64,000 bases of DNA from CAZLFA01 sp964558665 (GTDB lineage Bacteria > Desulfobacterota > Syntrophia > Syntrophales > PHBD01). The stretch is taken from NCBI GenBank assembly GCA_964558665.1, contig CAZLFA010000013.1, positions 1 through 64,000 on the forward strand, read 5' to 3'. This document shows positions 17,927 through 25,764 of this stretch, one piece after another; the first letter of the stretch is position 1; each line of letters starts with the position of its first letter. The notes beneath the pieces were generated by a model. It did not search any database. It saw only the letters and a program-made list of their open reading frames with translations, and had not been told where the DNA came from. A program made the position numbers and the translations under genes.

Positions 17927-18838
17927 GTGGATCAGGCCACGGGACTCAGACAGATGAAAAAGAATAAAAAAATCGACGACGGCGTTGCGTCCGCGGCTTT
18001 GCCCCGAGAATATGCCGTTCCCCGCGAGCGTCCCATAAGGGTCATTTCCATTACGAGCGGCAAAGGAGGCGTCGGCAAGACAAATATCTCAGCCAATCTT
18101 GCTTATTCTCTTTCCAGGCTGGGCAAGAAGGTACTGATTTTCGATGCGGACATGGGATTGGCCAATGTGGATGTCGTCCTGGGGTTGACGCCGAAATATA
18201 ACATATCCCATGTTCTCAGCGGAGAGAGAAAGATCAGAGAAACTCTGGTCGAGGGGCCGGGCGGAATCATGATTTTGCCATCCGCTTCGGGTATCCAGGA
18301 GATGGCGGACCTTTCCAGGGGAAATAAAGTTACTCTGATGGATGAACTGAACAGCCTGAATGAAAACATCGATTTCATGCTGGTAGATACCGGAGCGGGC
18401 ATAGCGGGAAATGTAATGTATTTCAATATGGCAGCCGAAGAAATAATTGTCATCACCACTCCGGAACCGACGGCGCTCACCGACGCCTATGCGCTGATCA
18501 AGGTTTTGCACCAGCGCCACGATAAGAAAAGATTTAAACTGCTGGTCAATATGGTAAAAAGCCAGGGAGAGGCCAAAGAGGTATACAAGCGGCTGTTTCA
18601 GGCCACAGACCACTTTCTTAATTTGGCTATTGAATATTTCGGGTTTATCCTTCATGATGAAAAAATGCAGGAGGCCGTGAGACGCCAGCAGGCTCTTGTG
18701 GAAATTTATCCCCATTCACCATCGAGCAAGTGCATCACTCACCTTGCCGAGAAGCTGTGCCGTGAAAAGCCTGTTAATGACGGGAGTGGCCACCTGAAAT
18801 TCTTCTGGGAACAGATCATGGACAGGGAAAGTGGATAA
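17927..18838 (+). CDS. flhG: Flagellar number regulator FlhG (MinD/ParA-type ATPase)
   Basis: P-loop ATPase that restrains FlhF and, in several species, the sigma-54 flagellar activator, limiting flagellar number. The GTG at 17927 has GGAGGT seven bases ahead, giving 303 residues. The deviant Walker A GKGGVGKT is at 45-52; FDADMGLANVDVVLGL, VDTGAGIAGNVM and the EPTALTDAYALIK motif follow, and the C-terminus carries an amphipathic membrane-targeting-like helix region. The extended N-terminal peptide with QATGLRQMKKN resembles the FlhF-activating DQAxxLR peptide. It overlaps fliA by eight bases. Confidence 0.95.
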   Translation: MDQATGLRQMKKNKKIDDGVASAALPREYAVPRERPIRVISITSGKGGVGKTNISANLAYSLSRLGKKVLIFDADMGLANVDVVLGLTPKYNISHVLSGERKIRETLVEGPGGIMILPSASGIQEMADLSRGNKVTLMDELNSLNENIDFMLVDTGAGIAGNVMYFNMAAEEIIVITTPEPTALTDAYALIKVLHQRHDKKRFKLLVNMVKSQGEAKEVYKRLFQATDHFLNLAIEYFGFILHDEKMQEAVRRQQALVEIYPHSPSSKCITHLAEKLCREKPVNDGSGHLKFFWEQIMDRESG

Positions 18839-19541
18839 GAAGACACGTGATGAGCTTGTTTTAAAATATACGCCGCTGGTGAAGAATATTGTAGGGCGTC
18901 TTACCGCAAAACTGCCTTTTCACGTTGCCGAGAGGGAGGACCTGACTCACGTGGGTGTTATCGGACTGATGTCTGCACTGGACAAGTTTGACCAAAGCAG
19001 AAATGTCCAGTTTGAAACATACGCACGGTTCAGGATAAGGGGGGCAGTTCTTGATGAACTGCGTTCCCGCGACTGGGTGTCAAGATCAGCGCGCGGCAAA
19101 GACAACATGCTGGAGAAGGCTTATGCAGCTCTTCAGAAAAAGCTGGGGCGCCCGCCGGACGATGAGGATGTTGCCGATTCGCTGGGAATAAGCATTGACG
19201 AATATTATAAGATTCTTGATGATGCCAAGGGTATTTCACTTGTCAAAAGTGAAGATCTGCCCCAGGACTATTTTGAAACTCACGGTCATCATGATGTCCT
19301 TGAGAGCATCCAGCAGGATAATCCGTATAATCTGTTTTCCAATCAGCAACTGAAGGATAAACTCAAACAGGCAATCGAACGGCTTCCTGAGAAGGAAAGA
19401 CTGGTTCTTTCTCTTTACTATTATGAAGAACTTACAATGAAGGAAATAGGCAGAGTGCTTGAATTAACGGAATCGAGAGTCTGCCAGATTCACTCGCAGG
19501 CCGTTTTGAGACTGAGGTCTGCTGTAAAGGACCTGAAATAA
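18831..19541 (+). CDS. fliA: Flagellar sigma factor FliA (sigma-28)
   Basis: Sigma factor for late flagellar genes, held in check by FlgM. 236 residues from a GTG start that overlaps the flhG stop. Region 2: LVLKYTPLVKNIVGRL, EDLTHVGVIGLMSALDKFD, FETYARFRIRGAVLDELRSRDWV; region 3: LEKAYAALQKKLGRPPDDEDVA; region 4: LPEKERLVLSLYYYEELTMKEIGRVL and ESRVCQIHSQAVLRLR. Two sigma-28-type promoters are visible downstream (flgM and flagellin), and flgM itself is in the window, so the regulatory pair is complete. Confidence 0.97.
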   Translation: MDKKTRDELVLKYTPLVKNIVGRLTAKLPFHVAEREDLTHVGVIGLMSALDKFDQSRNVQFETYARFRIRGAVLDELRSRDWVSRSARGKDNMLEKAYAALQKKLGRPPDDEDVADSLGISIDEYYKILDDAKGISLVKSEDLPQDYFETHGHHDVLESIQQDNPYNLFSNQQLKDKLKQAIERLPEKERLVLSLYYYEELTMKEIGRVLELTESRVCQIHSQAVLRLRSAVKDLK

Positions 19542-19557
19542 ACAGGCAGAGTCAATT

Positions 19558-20136
19558 ATGATCAGGAAAGTAAGACTGGACATATTAGCCGCCCTTGGAG
19601 ATGAAGGCATTATAGGGGAAACGGCTGATATAGAGAAGGAGGTGACGGGACGGGAGGAGCCCGATATCCATGCGCGATGGTATCCCGGAAAGCGGTTCCT
19701 GATTTGGACGCTTACCGGTGTTACGCTCCTGGCGGTGTCTTTGTCGAGCCTGGGGATATATTTATGGATGCAGGATAAAAAATCGAAGGCTGCGGCCAGG
19801 GCCAAACTGGCGGAGCAGGCAATTCCGGGTATGAAAGAGCCGGTGGCAAAGCTCAACGGCTTCATGGTCAATATTAAAGACAGCAAAGGCAATCAGAGAA
19901 TTCTGGTTTGCGACATATGGCTCGAACTGGGAGCGGGGCGCAAGGGCAAGGAAATTGAGGACAGGGTAGATGTCAGAAACATAATTTATACCATGGCTAA
20001 AAGCAAAAATGTTGCAATATGGGTGTCTCCGGATGAGAGGCAGTCGATAAAGAAAGAAATTTACGCCCGCCTGAACGGACTGCTCGGCGAGGGAGTTGTA
20101 AAAACAGTATATTTCATGCGTGTCGAGATTCTATGA
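19558..20136 (+). CDS. Second FliL-like single-pass membrane protein
   Basis: 192 residues: a 50-residue cytoplasmic N-terminus rich in Glu and Asp, one membrane helix (about 50-73, LIWTLTGVTLLAVSLSSLGIYLW), a basic linker, and a periplasmic domain with KLNGFMVNIKDSKGNQRILVCDIWLELG and a C-terminal VKTVYFMRVEIL. These ends match the FliL pattern (compare the fliL product: PFIVNLQDNEGQRYLKAVIQ and DKVYFLDFVIQ). It follows fliA after 16 bases and ends the operon. Whether it works at the stator like FliL or has another role is not visible from sequence. Confidence 0.78.
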   Translation: MIRKVRLDILAALGDEGIIGETADIEKEVTGREEPDIHARWYPGKRFLIWTLTGVTLLAVSLSSLGIYLWMQDKKSKAAARAKLAEQAIPGMKEPVAKLNGFMVNIKDSKGNQRILVCDIWLELGAGRKGKEIEDRVDVRNIIYTMAKSKNVAIWVSPDERQSIKKEIYARLNGLLGEGVVKTVYFMRVEIL

Positions 20137-20150
20137 GAATGTAATTTTAA

Positions 20151-20325
20151 CCCTGATTACGAGGTAAAAAAAACGTAATAATCTTTGGCATCCTGGTCCA
20201 AGAGGCTTTCCGCGGCTCAGAATATTTTTCACAAGAATAATATTTGATTCGCCGCTTGAAAACCTCTTCGATCAGGATAATATTCACTTATCCAGGTGCC
20301 TATACGTTCTATTGCGTAATACGGG
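20151..20325 (-). repeat. Dispersed palindromic element, copy E (reverse)
   Basis: Complete 175-bp copy, reverse orientation: CCCTGATTACGAGGTA at the left, GGCATCCTGGTCCAAGAGG arm, core AATATTTTTC ACAA GAATAATATT, then CCTCTTCGATCAGGAT and the right end ATTGCGTAATACGGG. It begins 15 bases after the stop of the second FliL-like gene and, together with the promoter downstream, fills the 322-base gap. Confidence 0.88.
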
Positions 20326-20377
20326 TTTACGGGCCCATGTCTCCGGAAGGAAAAAGAACCTTTTCCATATGGAAAGA

Positions 20378-20393
20378 AGGTATAATATTTGCT
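20378..20393 (+). promoter_or_regulatory. Candidate sigma-54 promoter for the accessory operon
   Basis: AGGTATAATATTTGCT has GG and GC separated by ten bases and an intact TTGCT box; the -24 box is poorer than at the other sites (AGGTATA against TGGCACG). It lies 66 bases before the start at 20459. The TATAAT inside it could instead be a sigma-70 -10 box, but no good -35 hexamer was seen. Confidence 0.5.
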
Positions 20394-20458
20394 ATAAACA
20401 TTAAAGAATCTATGCTTCCATGACGATTAATTAATTAAGAAGGGGGATCAAGTCTATC

Positions 20459-20779
20459 ATGGTCAGAGCTATAGATATGCAGCAGGTCATTACACAGGCC
20501 TTTCCTGTGGAGAAGGTGCAGCAGACGCAGCAGCAGCACCCAGAAATCCAGCAGCGTTACTTTGACCTTAAGCTCAATGAGGAGCAGAGGATCCTGCGGG
20601 AAAAGGTAAAAAACACCGAGGAGACCCACGGGGCAAAGATAACCGATAGGGAATCCGGACAGGGTGAGAGGCAGGAGACGGGAAAGCGGAATGCCTCCGG
20701 TGAACGGCCGCAGCAGACGGAAAAGGTGTCTTCATCCTTAATGACGGAAGAAGGGTCGATAATTGACGTCAAGGCATGA
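20459..20779 (+). CDS. Small hydrophilic protein of unknown function
   Basis: 106 residues, not recognised. The first half is Gln/Glu-rich and probably helical (VEKVQQTQQQHPEIQQRYFD and LNEEQRILREKVKNTEE); the second half is disordered and rich in Gly, Glu, Arg and Ser, ending EEGSIIDVKA. There is no signal peptide or membrane helix. A purine-rich ribosome site (GAAGGGGG) lies 12 bases ahead of the ATG. It heads a group of accessory flagellar genes (DUF2802-like, FliK-like, FlhB C-domain) behind a sigma-54-like site, so it is probably a flagellar accessory factor. Confidence 0.65.
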   Translation: MVRAIDMQQVITQAFPVEKVQQTQQQHPEIQQRYFDLKLNEEQRILREKVKNTEETHGAKITDRESGQGERQETGKRNASGERPQQTEKVSSSLMTEEGSIIDVKA

Positions 20780-20835
20780 TGATCATTTTATGACGGTGGG
20801 CTTTTCCAACGCCTTCAATTTCTAAACAGGAAAAT

Positions 20836-21315
20836 ATGGATATACATTCCTTATTAATATTCCAGATAGCAGCGGACGTTGTTTTATGCGCGGCTATCAT
20901 TTATCTGCTCAGGGTAATCAATAGAAGCATCAGGAATAGAAAGTTCGATACAAGTGATCAGCAGGTAAACGAGTTCAGGCGGCTGCTTGACGAATCTCAG
21001 ATATTCGGAACACATTTTCTTCAGGCGCTGGAAGACGGGAGAGAGGTTCTGAAGGAGATAGCCTCTACGGTTGAAGAGAAAGAGAGAATTCTTAAAGCAT
21101 TGATATCCGAGTCCGATGAGAAAATCAGGCAACTGACCAGTCAGAAAAACACGGCTGACAGCTTCAATCCGGACTCCGATAAAAAATATAATGACGCGAT
21201 AGGCATGGCCAGGCAGGGTTTAAGCCGGCATGAAATAGCCAGGCAGTCCGGGCTGGCCGAGGGAGAGGTGGCGCTTATTATGGACCTGGTAAACAAAAAG
21301 AGCGCCAACCTGTGA
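20836..21315 (+). CDS. DUF2802-like membrane-anchored protein
   Basis: 159 residues: one N-terminal membrane helix (about 6-27, LIFQIAADVVLCAAIIYLLRVI), a long coiled coil (about 45-115) and a C-terminal helix-turn-helix-like tail with DAIGMARQGLSRHEIARQSG and LAEGEVALIMDL. That tail is the DUF2802 pattern, found in proteins coded inside flagellar gene clusters of many proteobacteria. The function is not established. A possible reading is a membrane-tethered scaffold; the HTH-like tail does not by itself show DNA binding. Confidence 0.75.
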   Translation: MDIHSLLIFQIAADVVLCAAIIYLLRVINRSIRNRKFDTSDQQVNEFRRLLDESQIFGTHFLQALEDGREVLKEIASTVEEKERILKALISESDEKIRQLTSQKNTADSFNPDSDKKYNDAIGMARQGLSRHEIARQSGLAEGEVALIMDLVNKKSANL

Positions 21316-21353
21316 CGGCTTTGTAAAAAATCCAACTGCTGCGCAGCGCTTCA

Positions 21354-21381
21354 TTCTTCGCCGCTTGAAAACCATTTGCAC
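21354..21381 (-). repeat. Possible short fragment of the dispersed element (F)
   Basis: TTCTTCGCCGCTTGAAAACC resembles the GATTCGCCGCTTGAAAACC core edge of the dispersed element, followed by a degenerate arm. Only about 28 bases match, so this may be a remnant or chance. It lies in the 144-base gap before the second FliK-like gene. Confidence 0.4.
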
Positions 21382-21459
21382 AAGTCATGCGGAACTTTCA
21401 CAGTTGAGTATTTCTCACCTTTGCCATGACCGGTAGTTAAGACGAGTCTTTTTAATTCG

Positions 21460-22692
21460 ATGCCGCTTATTAATCTTACCGATATTTCACCTCAGCAGAT
21501 TGGCAGAGTCCTTCAGGAATTCACGATGAAGGAGCTTGCCAACCTCTTCTCCCGGGGTGAAATACTGGAGGCTTCCGTATCGGAAAAGCTGGGGCCGCAA
21601 AAGGCGGTAATCATGCTGAAGGATCATCAGGTGGTTGCCGACACGGAAGTTCCTTTAAAGGCGGGTGAAAAAATATCGGTGAGAGTCGAGCAGCTGCAGC
21701 CCAAAATCACGCTTCGCATCATTGACAGCAATGCACCGGAAGCCGCACAGTTCAAACAGAATGAACAGGTTAAGGAGTATATTCGTTTTCAAAGAACAAA
21801 TCCTGAATCTCTTGTAAAGATGGTGACGGAGTCTCACGAAGCCTTGACACCCCTGATGTCGGATGCCGCTCTCAAACCCATGATTAAAACTGATATTGGC
21901 AATATCCTGAAGCTTCTGGACTCTGTTGTTTATTCCAAGACGAGCGTTGCCAACAACGATTTTATCAGGGAAATGGTGTCCAATCTGGGACTGAATACAG
22001 AAGGCAATCTTCTTAAGATGATCAGGGAATATGGGAAAGAGGCGCCGGGAAAGCCGGAGTTGAAGGAGCCGGCCGCCAAAGGCGGAAAAGCGGAAATCGC
22101 TGTACCGAAGGAGATGTCCGGAACTCTGAAAGGTCAGCTGATGCAGCTTTCTCAGGAAGTCGCGGCCATCATTGATAGGAAGGAGACAATAGATCAGGGA
22201 AGTTTGCAGAAGCTTGCCCGTGCCCTGGATTTTGCCAACAGTTCCGTGAAAGCGTTGGAATCTCAACAGGTAGTGAATGTTGCCCTTCAGGATGGCGACG
22301 GGACATATATGCTGCAGATCCCCATCCTTTTTCCCGATGGGTTTCGCACAGGTGAACTCTATATCGAGAAGGATAATGATCCGGACAGCACGGAGAGGGA
22401 AGAAGGGAGATACCGGGTTGTGTTCTTTCTTGATATGGATGCCATGGGCAGAATCATGATCGACGCAAGCATGGGGAAGAACAGAATCGGATTTACGATA
22501 AAGTGTGAGCGGGAAAGCATTCGTGACTATATTATGTCTCGAATTGCTGAATTAACGGACAGGCTTACCGCACAAGGGTATAAGATCGATTATATGGCCT
22601 GTCGTGTCGAACGTGATATTGAAAAGGAACAGAAACAGTATATACTGCAACAGAGCGTATACTCTCAGGACGCAATAAACCTTTTCGTATAA
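21460..22692 (+). CDS. FliK-like flagellar protein (second hook-length-control-type)
   Basis: 410 residues. The N-terminal part (about 20-95) resembles a beta-rich domain (VSEKLGPQKAVIMLKDHQVV, KAGEKISVRVEQLQPKITLRI); the centre is helical and charged; the C-terminal part (about 280-400) has the layout of the FliK Flg_hook domain: YMLQIPILFPDGFRTGELYI, RVVFFLDMDAMGRIMIDASM, IGFTIKCERESIRDYIMSRI and LTDRLTAQGYKIDYM. Proteins of this layout occur in deltaproteobacterial flagellar clusters next to an FlhB C-domain paralog, as here (three bases downstream). Known FliK acts on FlhB, so the pair could form an alternative switch; that is inference. Confidence 0.72.
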   Translation: MPLINLTDISPQQIGRVLQEFTMKELANLFSRGEILEASVSEKLGPQKAVIMLKDHQVVADTEVPLKAGEKISVRVEQLQPKITLRIIDSNAPEAAQFKQNEQVKEYIRFQRTNPESLVKMVTESHEALTPLMSDAALKPMIKTDIGNILKLLDSVVYSKTSVANNDFIREMVSNLGLNTEGNLLKMIREYGKEAPGKPELKEPAAKGGKAEIAVPKEMSGTLKGQLMQLSQEVAAIIDRKETIDQGSLQKLARALDFANSSVKALESQQVVNVALQDGDGTYMLQIPILFPDGFRTGELYIEKDNDPDSTEREEGRYRVVFFLDMDAMGRIMIDASMGKNRIGFTIKCERESIRDYIMSRIAELTDRLTAQGYKIDYMACRVERDIEKEQKQYILQQSVYSQDAINLFV

Positions 22693-22695
22693 AAT

Positions 22696-22986
22696 ATGAA
22701 AAATAAGGAAAAGAAATCTCTGCCGATGGCGGCGGCACTTCAGTATGACAGCCGAAAGGATTCAGCTCCCAGAGTGACTGCATCCGGACAGGGGCTGATT
22801 GCGGAAAAAATAATTGAACTTGCGAAGCAGCACGATGTTCCGATAAAGCAGGATCCAAATCTGGTTCAAATATTGAGCAGGCTTGATATCAATGAACAGA
22901 TACCAGTCGATCTGTACAAAGCCGTTGCCGAGATACTCGCATTTGTCTATTCCCTTAATGAAGATTGGCAAACAAGGAACACCTGA
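22696..22986 (+). CDS. FlhB C-terminal domain paralog (no membrane part)
   Basis: 96 residues matching only the distal cytoplasmic domain of FlhB: AAALQYDSRKDSAPRVTASG, then QGLIAEKIIELAKQHDVPIKQDPNLVQIL and IPVDLYKAVAEILAFVYSL, closely parallel to the end of the flhB product (GEGLIAERIKEIARENSVPVIENKPVAQLL, LYRAVAEILAYVYGL). The autocleavage motif NPTH and all membrane helices are missing; the start corresponds to the segment just after the cleavage site. Free paralogs of this type (FhlP/YlqH-like) are known; in Salmonella-type systems the cleaved C-domain stays bound. It follows the FliK-like gene by three bases. Confidence 0.85.
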   Translation: MKNKEKKSLPMAAALQYDSRKDSAPRVTASGQGLIAEKIIELAKQHDVPIKQDPNLVQILSRLDINEQIPVDLYKAVAEILAFVYSLNEDWQTRNT

Positions 22987-22994
22987 TAATTATT

Positions 22995-23021
22995 CCAAAC
23001 AGGAAAATAATTCCTGTTTGG
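22995..23021 (+). terminator. Hairpin after the accessory operon
   Basis: Perfect 11-bp inverted repeat: CCAAACAGGAA (22995-23005), loop AATAA, TTCCTGTTTGG (23011-23021), starting nine bases after the stop. No T tract follows, so it may be a Rho-assisted terminator or a 3' end stabiliser rather than a classical terminator. Confidence 0.55.
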
Positions 23022-23057
23022 CGTGTATAAACGATCAAGGATTACCCGCTTATTAAA

Positions 23058-23231
23058 CCCGGATTACGCGATAAAAAAAAGTAATACTCTTTGGCATCCC
23101 GGTCAGAGAGGCTTTCCCCGCCTCAGAATATTTTTCACAATAAAAATATTTGATTTGCCGCTTGAAAACCCCTTTGACCAGGAAAATATTTACTTATCTA
23201 AGTGCCTGTAAGTTCTATTGTGTAATCCGGG
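23058..23231 (-). repeat. Dispersed palindromic element, copy G (reverse)
   Basis: Complete 174-bp copy with well-kept ends: CCCGGATTACGCGATAA and TTGTGTAATCCGGG. Core AATATTTTTC ACAA TAAAAATATT. Together with the hairpin at 22995 and the promoter at 23378 it accounts for the 440-base gap between the FlhB-like gene and flgF; 23232-23377 shows nothing else. Confidence 0.9.
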
Positions 23232-23377
23232 CTAAATGCTTTTAAGTATGGTTTTATGCACTATTGAAGTTGTGCAGGATGCATCAGGCCCTCTACAGCC
23301 TTAATATTCAATCTTCAAAATCAATCAGGAAAGCCATCTCTGAAAGTAGCGGCAGTCAGACAGGATGAAACCCTGCA

Positions 23378-23393
23378 TGGCATGTAAATTGCT
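23378..23393 (+). promoter_or_regulatory. Sigma-54 (-24/-12) promoter for flgF-flgG-flgA-flgH-flgI-flgJ
   Basis: TGGCATGTAAATTGCT matches the sigma-54 consensus TGGCACG-N4-TTGCW at all but one position. It lies 34 bases before flgF. Its -24 box is identical to that before fliK (TGGCATG). Confidence 0.8.
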
Positions 23394-23426
23394 TTTGTCT
23401 CCAATAAAACGACAGGAGCAATCCTC

Positions 23427-24143
23427 ATGTCCTACGATGTAACTGATGTCGGAAAACTTTGTGTGAGAAGCATTGCACAGCTTGACCGTGTTGCAAACAA
23501 TGTTGCGAACACCGGAACATCGGGATTCAAAGCCGATCATCTCCATTATTTCATGAGTGAAAATCCGGGACCGAAATCGGATCGGACGCCATCCTACAAA
23601 CCACATGTGGCGATCGATCTTTCACAGGGTGCAATTCAGAAGACAGGCAATGTAACTGACGTTGCGATTCACGGTGAAGGTTTTTTCACCATTCTGGGAA
23701 AAGATGGAAGTTCCCTGTATACCCGCAAAGGAGATTTCTCAGTTTCTCAGGACGGCAGATTGTTAACTTCGTCAGGGGATGAAGTGGTAGGTGACGGAGG
23801 CCCGATTGTTATAAACAATGGTACGGCAAGGATTAACGATAGAGGTATCGTTGAAGTCAACGGTGTCGAGGTAGGGCGGCTGAGCGTCGTCGCCTTTGAT
23901 AATCCGAAGGCCCTGCTGAAAAAAGGAGACGGCCTTTTTGTTGATCCGGGTACTGCCGGCATGCGAACGCTGGACAATCCGGTAGTGCTTTCAGGTCATC
24001 TGGAGGTATCCAATGTGCAGGCGCTCAAGGAGATGGTTGATATGATCGATCTTCAAAGGTCTTTTGAAACATATCAGAAGGTCATATGGACAATGACCGA
24101 TATGGACAAGCTGTCGACCAGCAGGGTCGGCAAAGTGGCTTAG
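23427..24143 (+). CDS. flgF: Flagellar proximal rod protein FlgF
   Basis: Rod subunit, exported through the basal body. 238 residues with the rod/hook signature LDRVANNVANTGTSGFKADH at the N-terminus, VAIHGEGFFTILGKDGSSLYTRKGDFSV in the core, and C-terminal MVDMIDLQRSFETYQKVI. The N-terminal segment and placement before flgG identify it as FlgF rather than FlgG. GGAG precedes the start. First gene of a six-gene rod/ring operon. Confidence 0.94.
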   Translation: MSYDVTDVGKLCVRSIAQLDRVANNVANTGTSGFKADHLHYFMSENPGPKSDRTPSYKPHVAIDLSQGAIQKTGNVTDVAIHGEGFFTILGKDGSSLYTRKGDFSVSQDGRLLTSSGDEVVGDGGPIVINNGTARINDRGIVEVNGVEVGRLSVVAFDNPKALLKKGDGLFVDPGTAGMRTLDNPVVLSGHLEVSNVQALKEMVDMIDLQRSFETYQKVIWTMTDMDKLSTSRVGKVA

Positions 24144-24220
24144 AATAACAGTTTCCGTATGGAAACCCGGGATGCGGCAATAAGCGCTTCCGAGTTGCAG
24201 GGAAGTCAAGGAGGAGAAAA

Positions 24221-25006
24221 ATGATTAGATCACTGTGGACAGCGGCAACGGGAATGCAGGTCCAGCAATTTGATCAGGATGTTGTAGCGAACAATCTGGC
24301 CAATTTGAATACGGTGGGTTTCAAGAAATCCAGAGCGAACTTTCAGGATCTTATGTATCAGCTCTACGTAACCGCAGGAGCACAGACGGCGGCCGGCACC
24401 CAGATTCCCACAGGGATGGAAGTAGGCATGGGGTCGAGACCGGTCGGCACACAGAAAATATTTACACAAGGCGATTATACATACACCGGGAATCAGTTTG
24501 ACTGGGCCATAGAAGGCGACGGGTTCTTTCAGATAGATGATGGAACCGGCAACACCGTTTATACCCGGGCCGGAAATTTCCGCGTCAACAAGGATGGAAT
24601 TGTCGTGAATTCGGACGGACTCAAGCTGACTCCATCCATAACGGTGGATGCAAAGACAGTATCTTTTACAGTGGAAAGAGATGGAACATGGACCGCTCTG
24701 GACAACACGGGTACCGTCCTGGCAACGGGACGTCTGGAGCTTGCCCAGTTCATCAATCCCAGCGGACTTTCCAGTCTGGGCAGAAATCTCTACGGCAAGA
24801 CCGACGGATCGGGAGATGCCATCACCGGCTATCCGGCTACAGATTCACGCGGTACGGTGACACAGTTTTCGCTGGAGCAGTCCAATGTCAGCGCCATCGA
24901 GGAAATGGTCAAGATGATAACCGGACAGAGGGCGTATGAGATCAATTCCAAGGCCATACAGACTGCCGACAGCATGCTGTCCATTATCAATAACCTCAAG
25001 AGGTAA
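24221..25006 (+). CDS. flgG: Flagellar distal rod protein FlgG
   Basis: Distal rod subunit that crosses the P and L rings. 261 residues, the standard length. N-terminal MIRSLWTAATGMQVQQ and VANNLANLNTVGFKKSRANF; DWAIEGDGFFQI and YTRAGNFRVNKDGIVV; C-terminal EEMVKMITGQRAYEINSKAI and a terminal LNxIxN-type heptad. GGAGGAG lies six bases ahead of the ATG. Followed by flgA after four bases. Confidence 0.97.
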   Translation: MIRSLWTAATGMQVQQFDQDVVANNLANLNTVGFKKSRANFQDLMYQLYVTAGAQTAAGTQIPTGMEVGMGSRPVGTQKIFTQGDYTYTGNQFDWAIEGDGFFQIDDGTGNTVYTRAGNFRVNKDGIVVNSDGLKLTPSITVDAKTVSFTVERDGTWTALDNTGTVLATGRLELAQFINPSGLSSLGRNLYGKTDGSGDAITGYPATDSRGTVTQFSLEQSNVSAIEEMVKMITGQRAYEINSKAIQTADSMLSIINNLKR

Positions 25007-25010
25007 CAGT

Positions 25011-25751
25011 ATGTATTCGACGCGATTGATGACAAGGGTGCTTAATATTTTATCGGCAGTGATCATGGCATGCGCCGTATTCGCGGCAGGTATTGCTCAG
25101 GCGGGGGACGCAGTCCGCTTTGATGAAGCTGCGATCAAGAAAATAATCAGGAGCCATGTAGAGAACAATATGCCCTGGCCGAAGGATGAAGCACGCATCA
25201 CTTTCCCCTTCAAGATAAACAATATCGTGCTTTACGGCGAGGGAATAACATATCAGGTGCTGGCGAAAAGGAATGACGGCTATGTCGGCGATGCAATGTT
25301 TGCCGTGAGATTTTATTCGAACGGCGATCCTGTGAGAGAAGAGAACGTCAGGATTCTCTTCGAAGTGGCACGGGATGTCGTGATCAGCGATAAGGTGTTG
25401 AGCAGGGATATGGAAATAAGGGCTGATGACGTGCGGCTTGTCAAAAAATGGTACAGCCGCATTCCGCTCAATACCCTGTCGGAGCTGGTCGATGTTGTCG
25501 GCAAGAAGATGTCTACGACCATTCGACCCAAAGTGGAAATTACCAGAAATATGATTAAGGAACCGGCTGTGGTCAAACGCGGCAGTATGGTGAAGGTGGT
25601 CCTCGACAACGGAGCGATGCAGATAACAACGGTCGGTTTGTCCGAGGAGGACGGGACAAGAGGTTCTATCATACGTGTCAGAAATATGACGTCCAAGAAG
25701 ACAATATTTGCCAGGGTTTTGGGAGAATCACTGGTGGGAGTTGAATATTAA
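25011..25751 (+). CDS. flgA: Flagella basal body P-ring formation chaperone FlgA
   Basis: Periplasmic chaperone for FlgI assembly into the P ring. The reading frame is open from 24936 inside flgG, but ATG 25011 has AAGAGGT six bases upstream (in the end of flgG) and is followed by a clean signal peptide (about 1-31, ILSAVIMACAVFAAGIAQA), giving 246 residues. The C-terminal half has the SAF-type domain: DVVISDKVLSRDMEIRADDVRLV, ITRNMIKEPAVVKRGSMVKVV and GSIIRVRNMTSKKTIFARVLG. Position between flgG and flgH agrees. Confidence 0.94.
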   Translation: MYSTRLMTRVLNILSAVIMACAVFAAGIAQAGDAVRFDEAAIKKIIRSHVENNMPWPKDEARITFPFKINNIVLYGEGITYQVLAKRNDGYVGDAMFAVRFYSNGDPVREENVRILFEVARDVVISDKVLSRDMEIRADDVRLVKKWYSRIPLNTLSELVDVVGKKMSTTIRPKVEITRNMIKEPAVVKRGSMVKVVLDNGAMQITTVGLSEEDGTRGSIIRVRNMTSKKTIFARVLGESLVGVEY

Positions 25752-25764
25752 AGGAGATGCGAAC

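Noticed and set aside
20371..20400. TATAAT at 20381 as a sigma-70 promoter
   Set aside because: No acceptable -35 box at the right distance; the GG-N10-GC spacing fits sigma-54 better, although only moderately.
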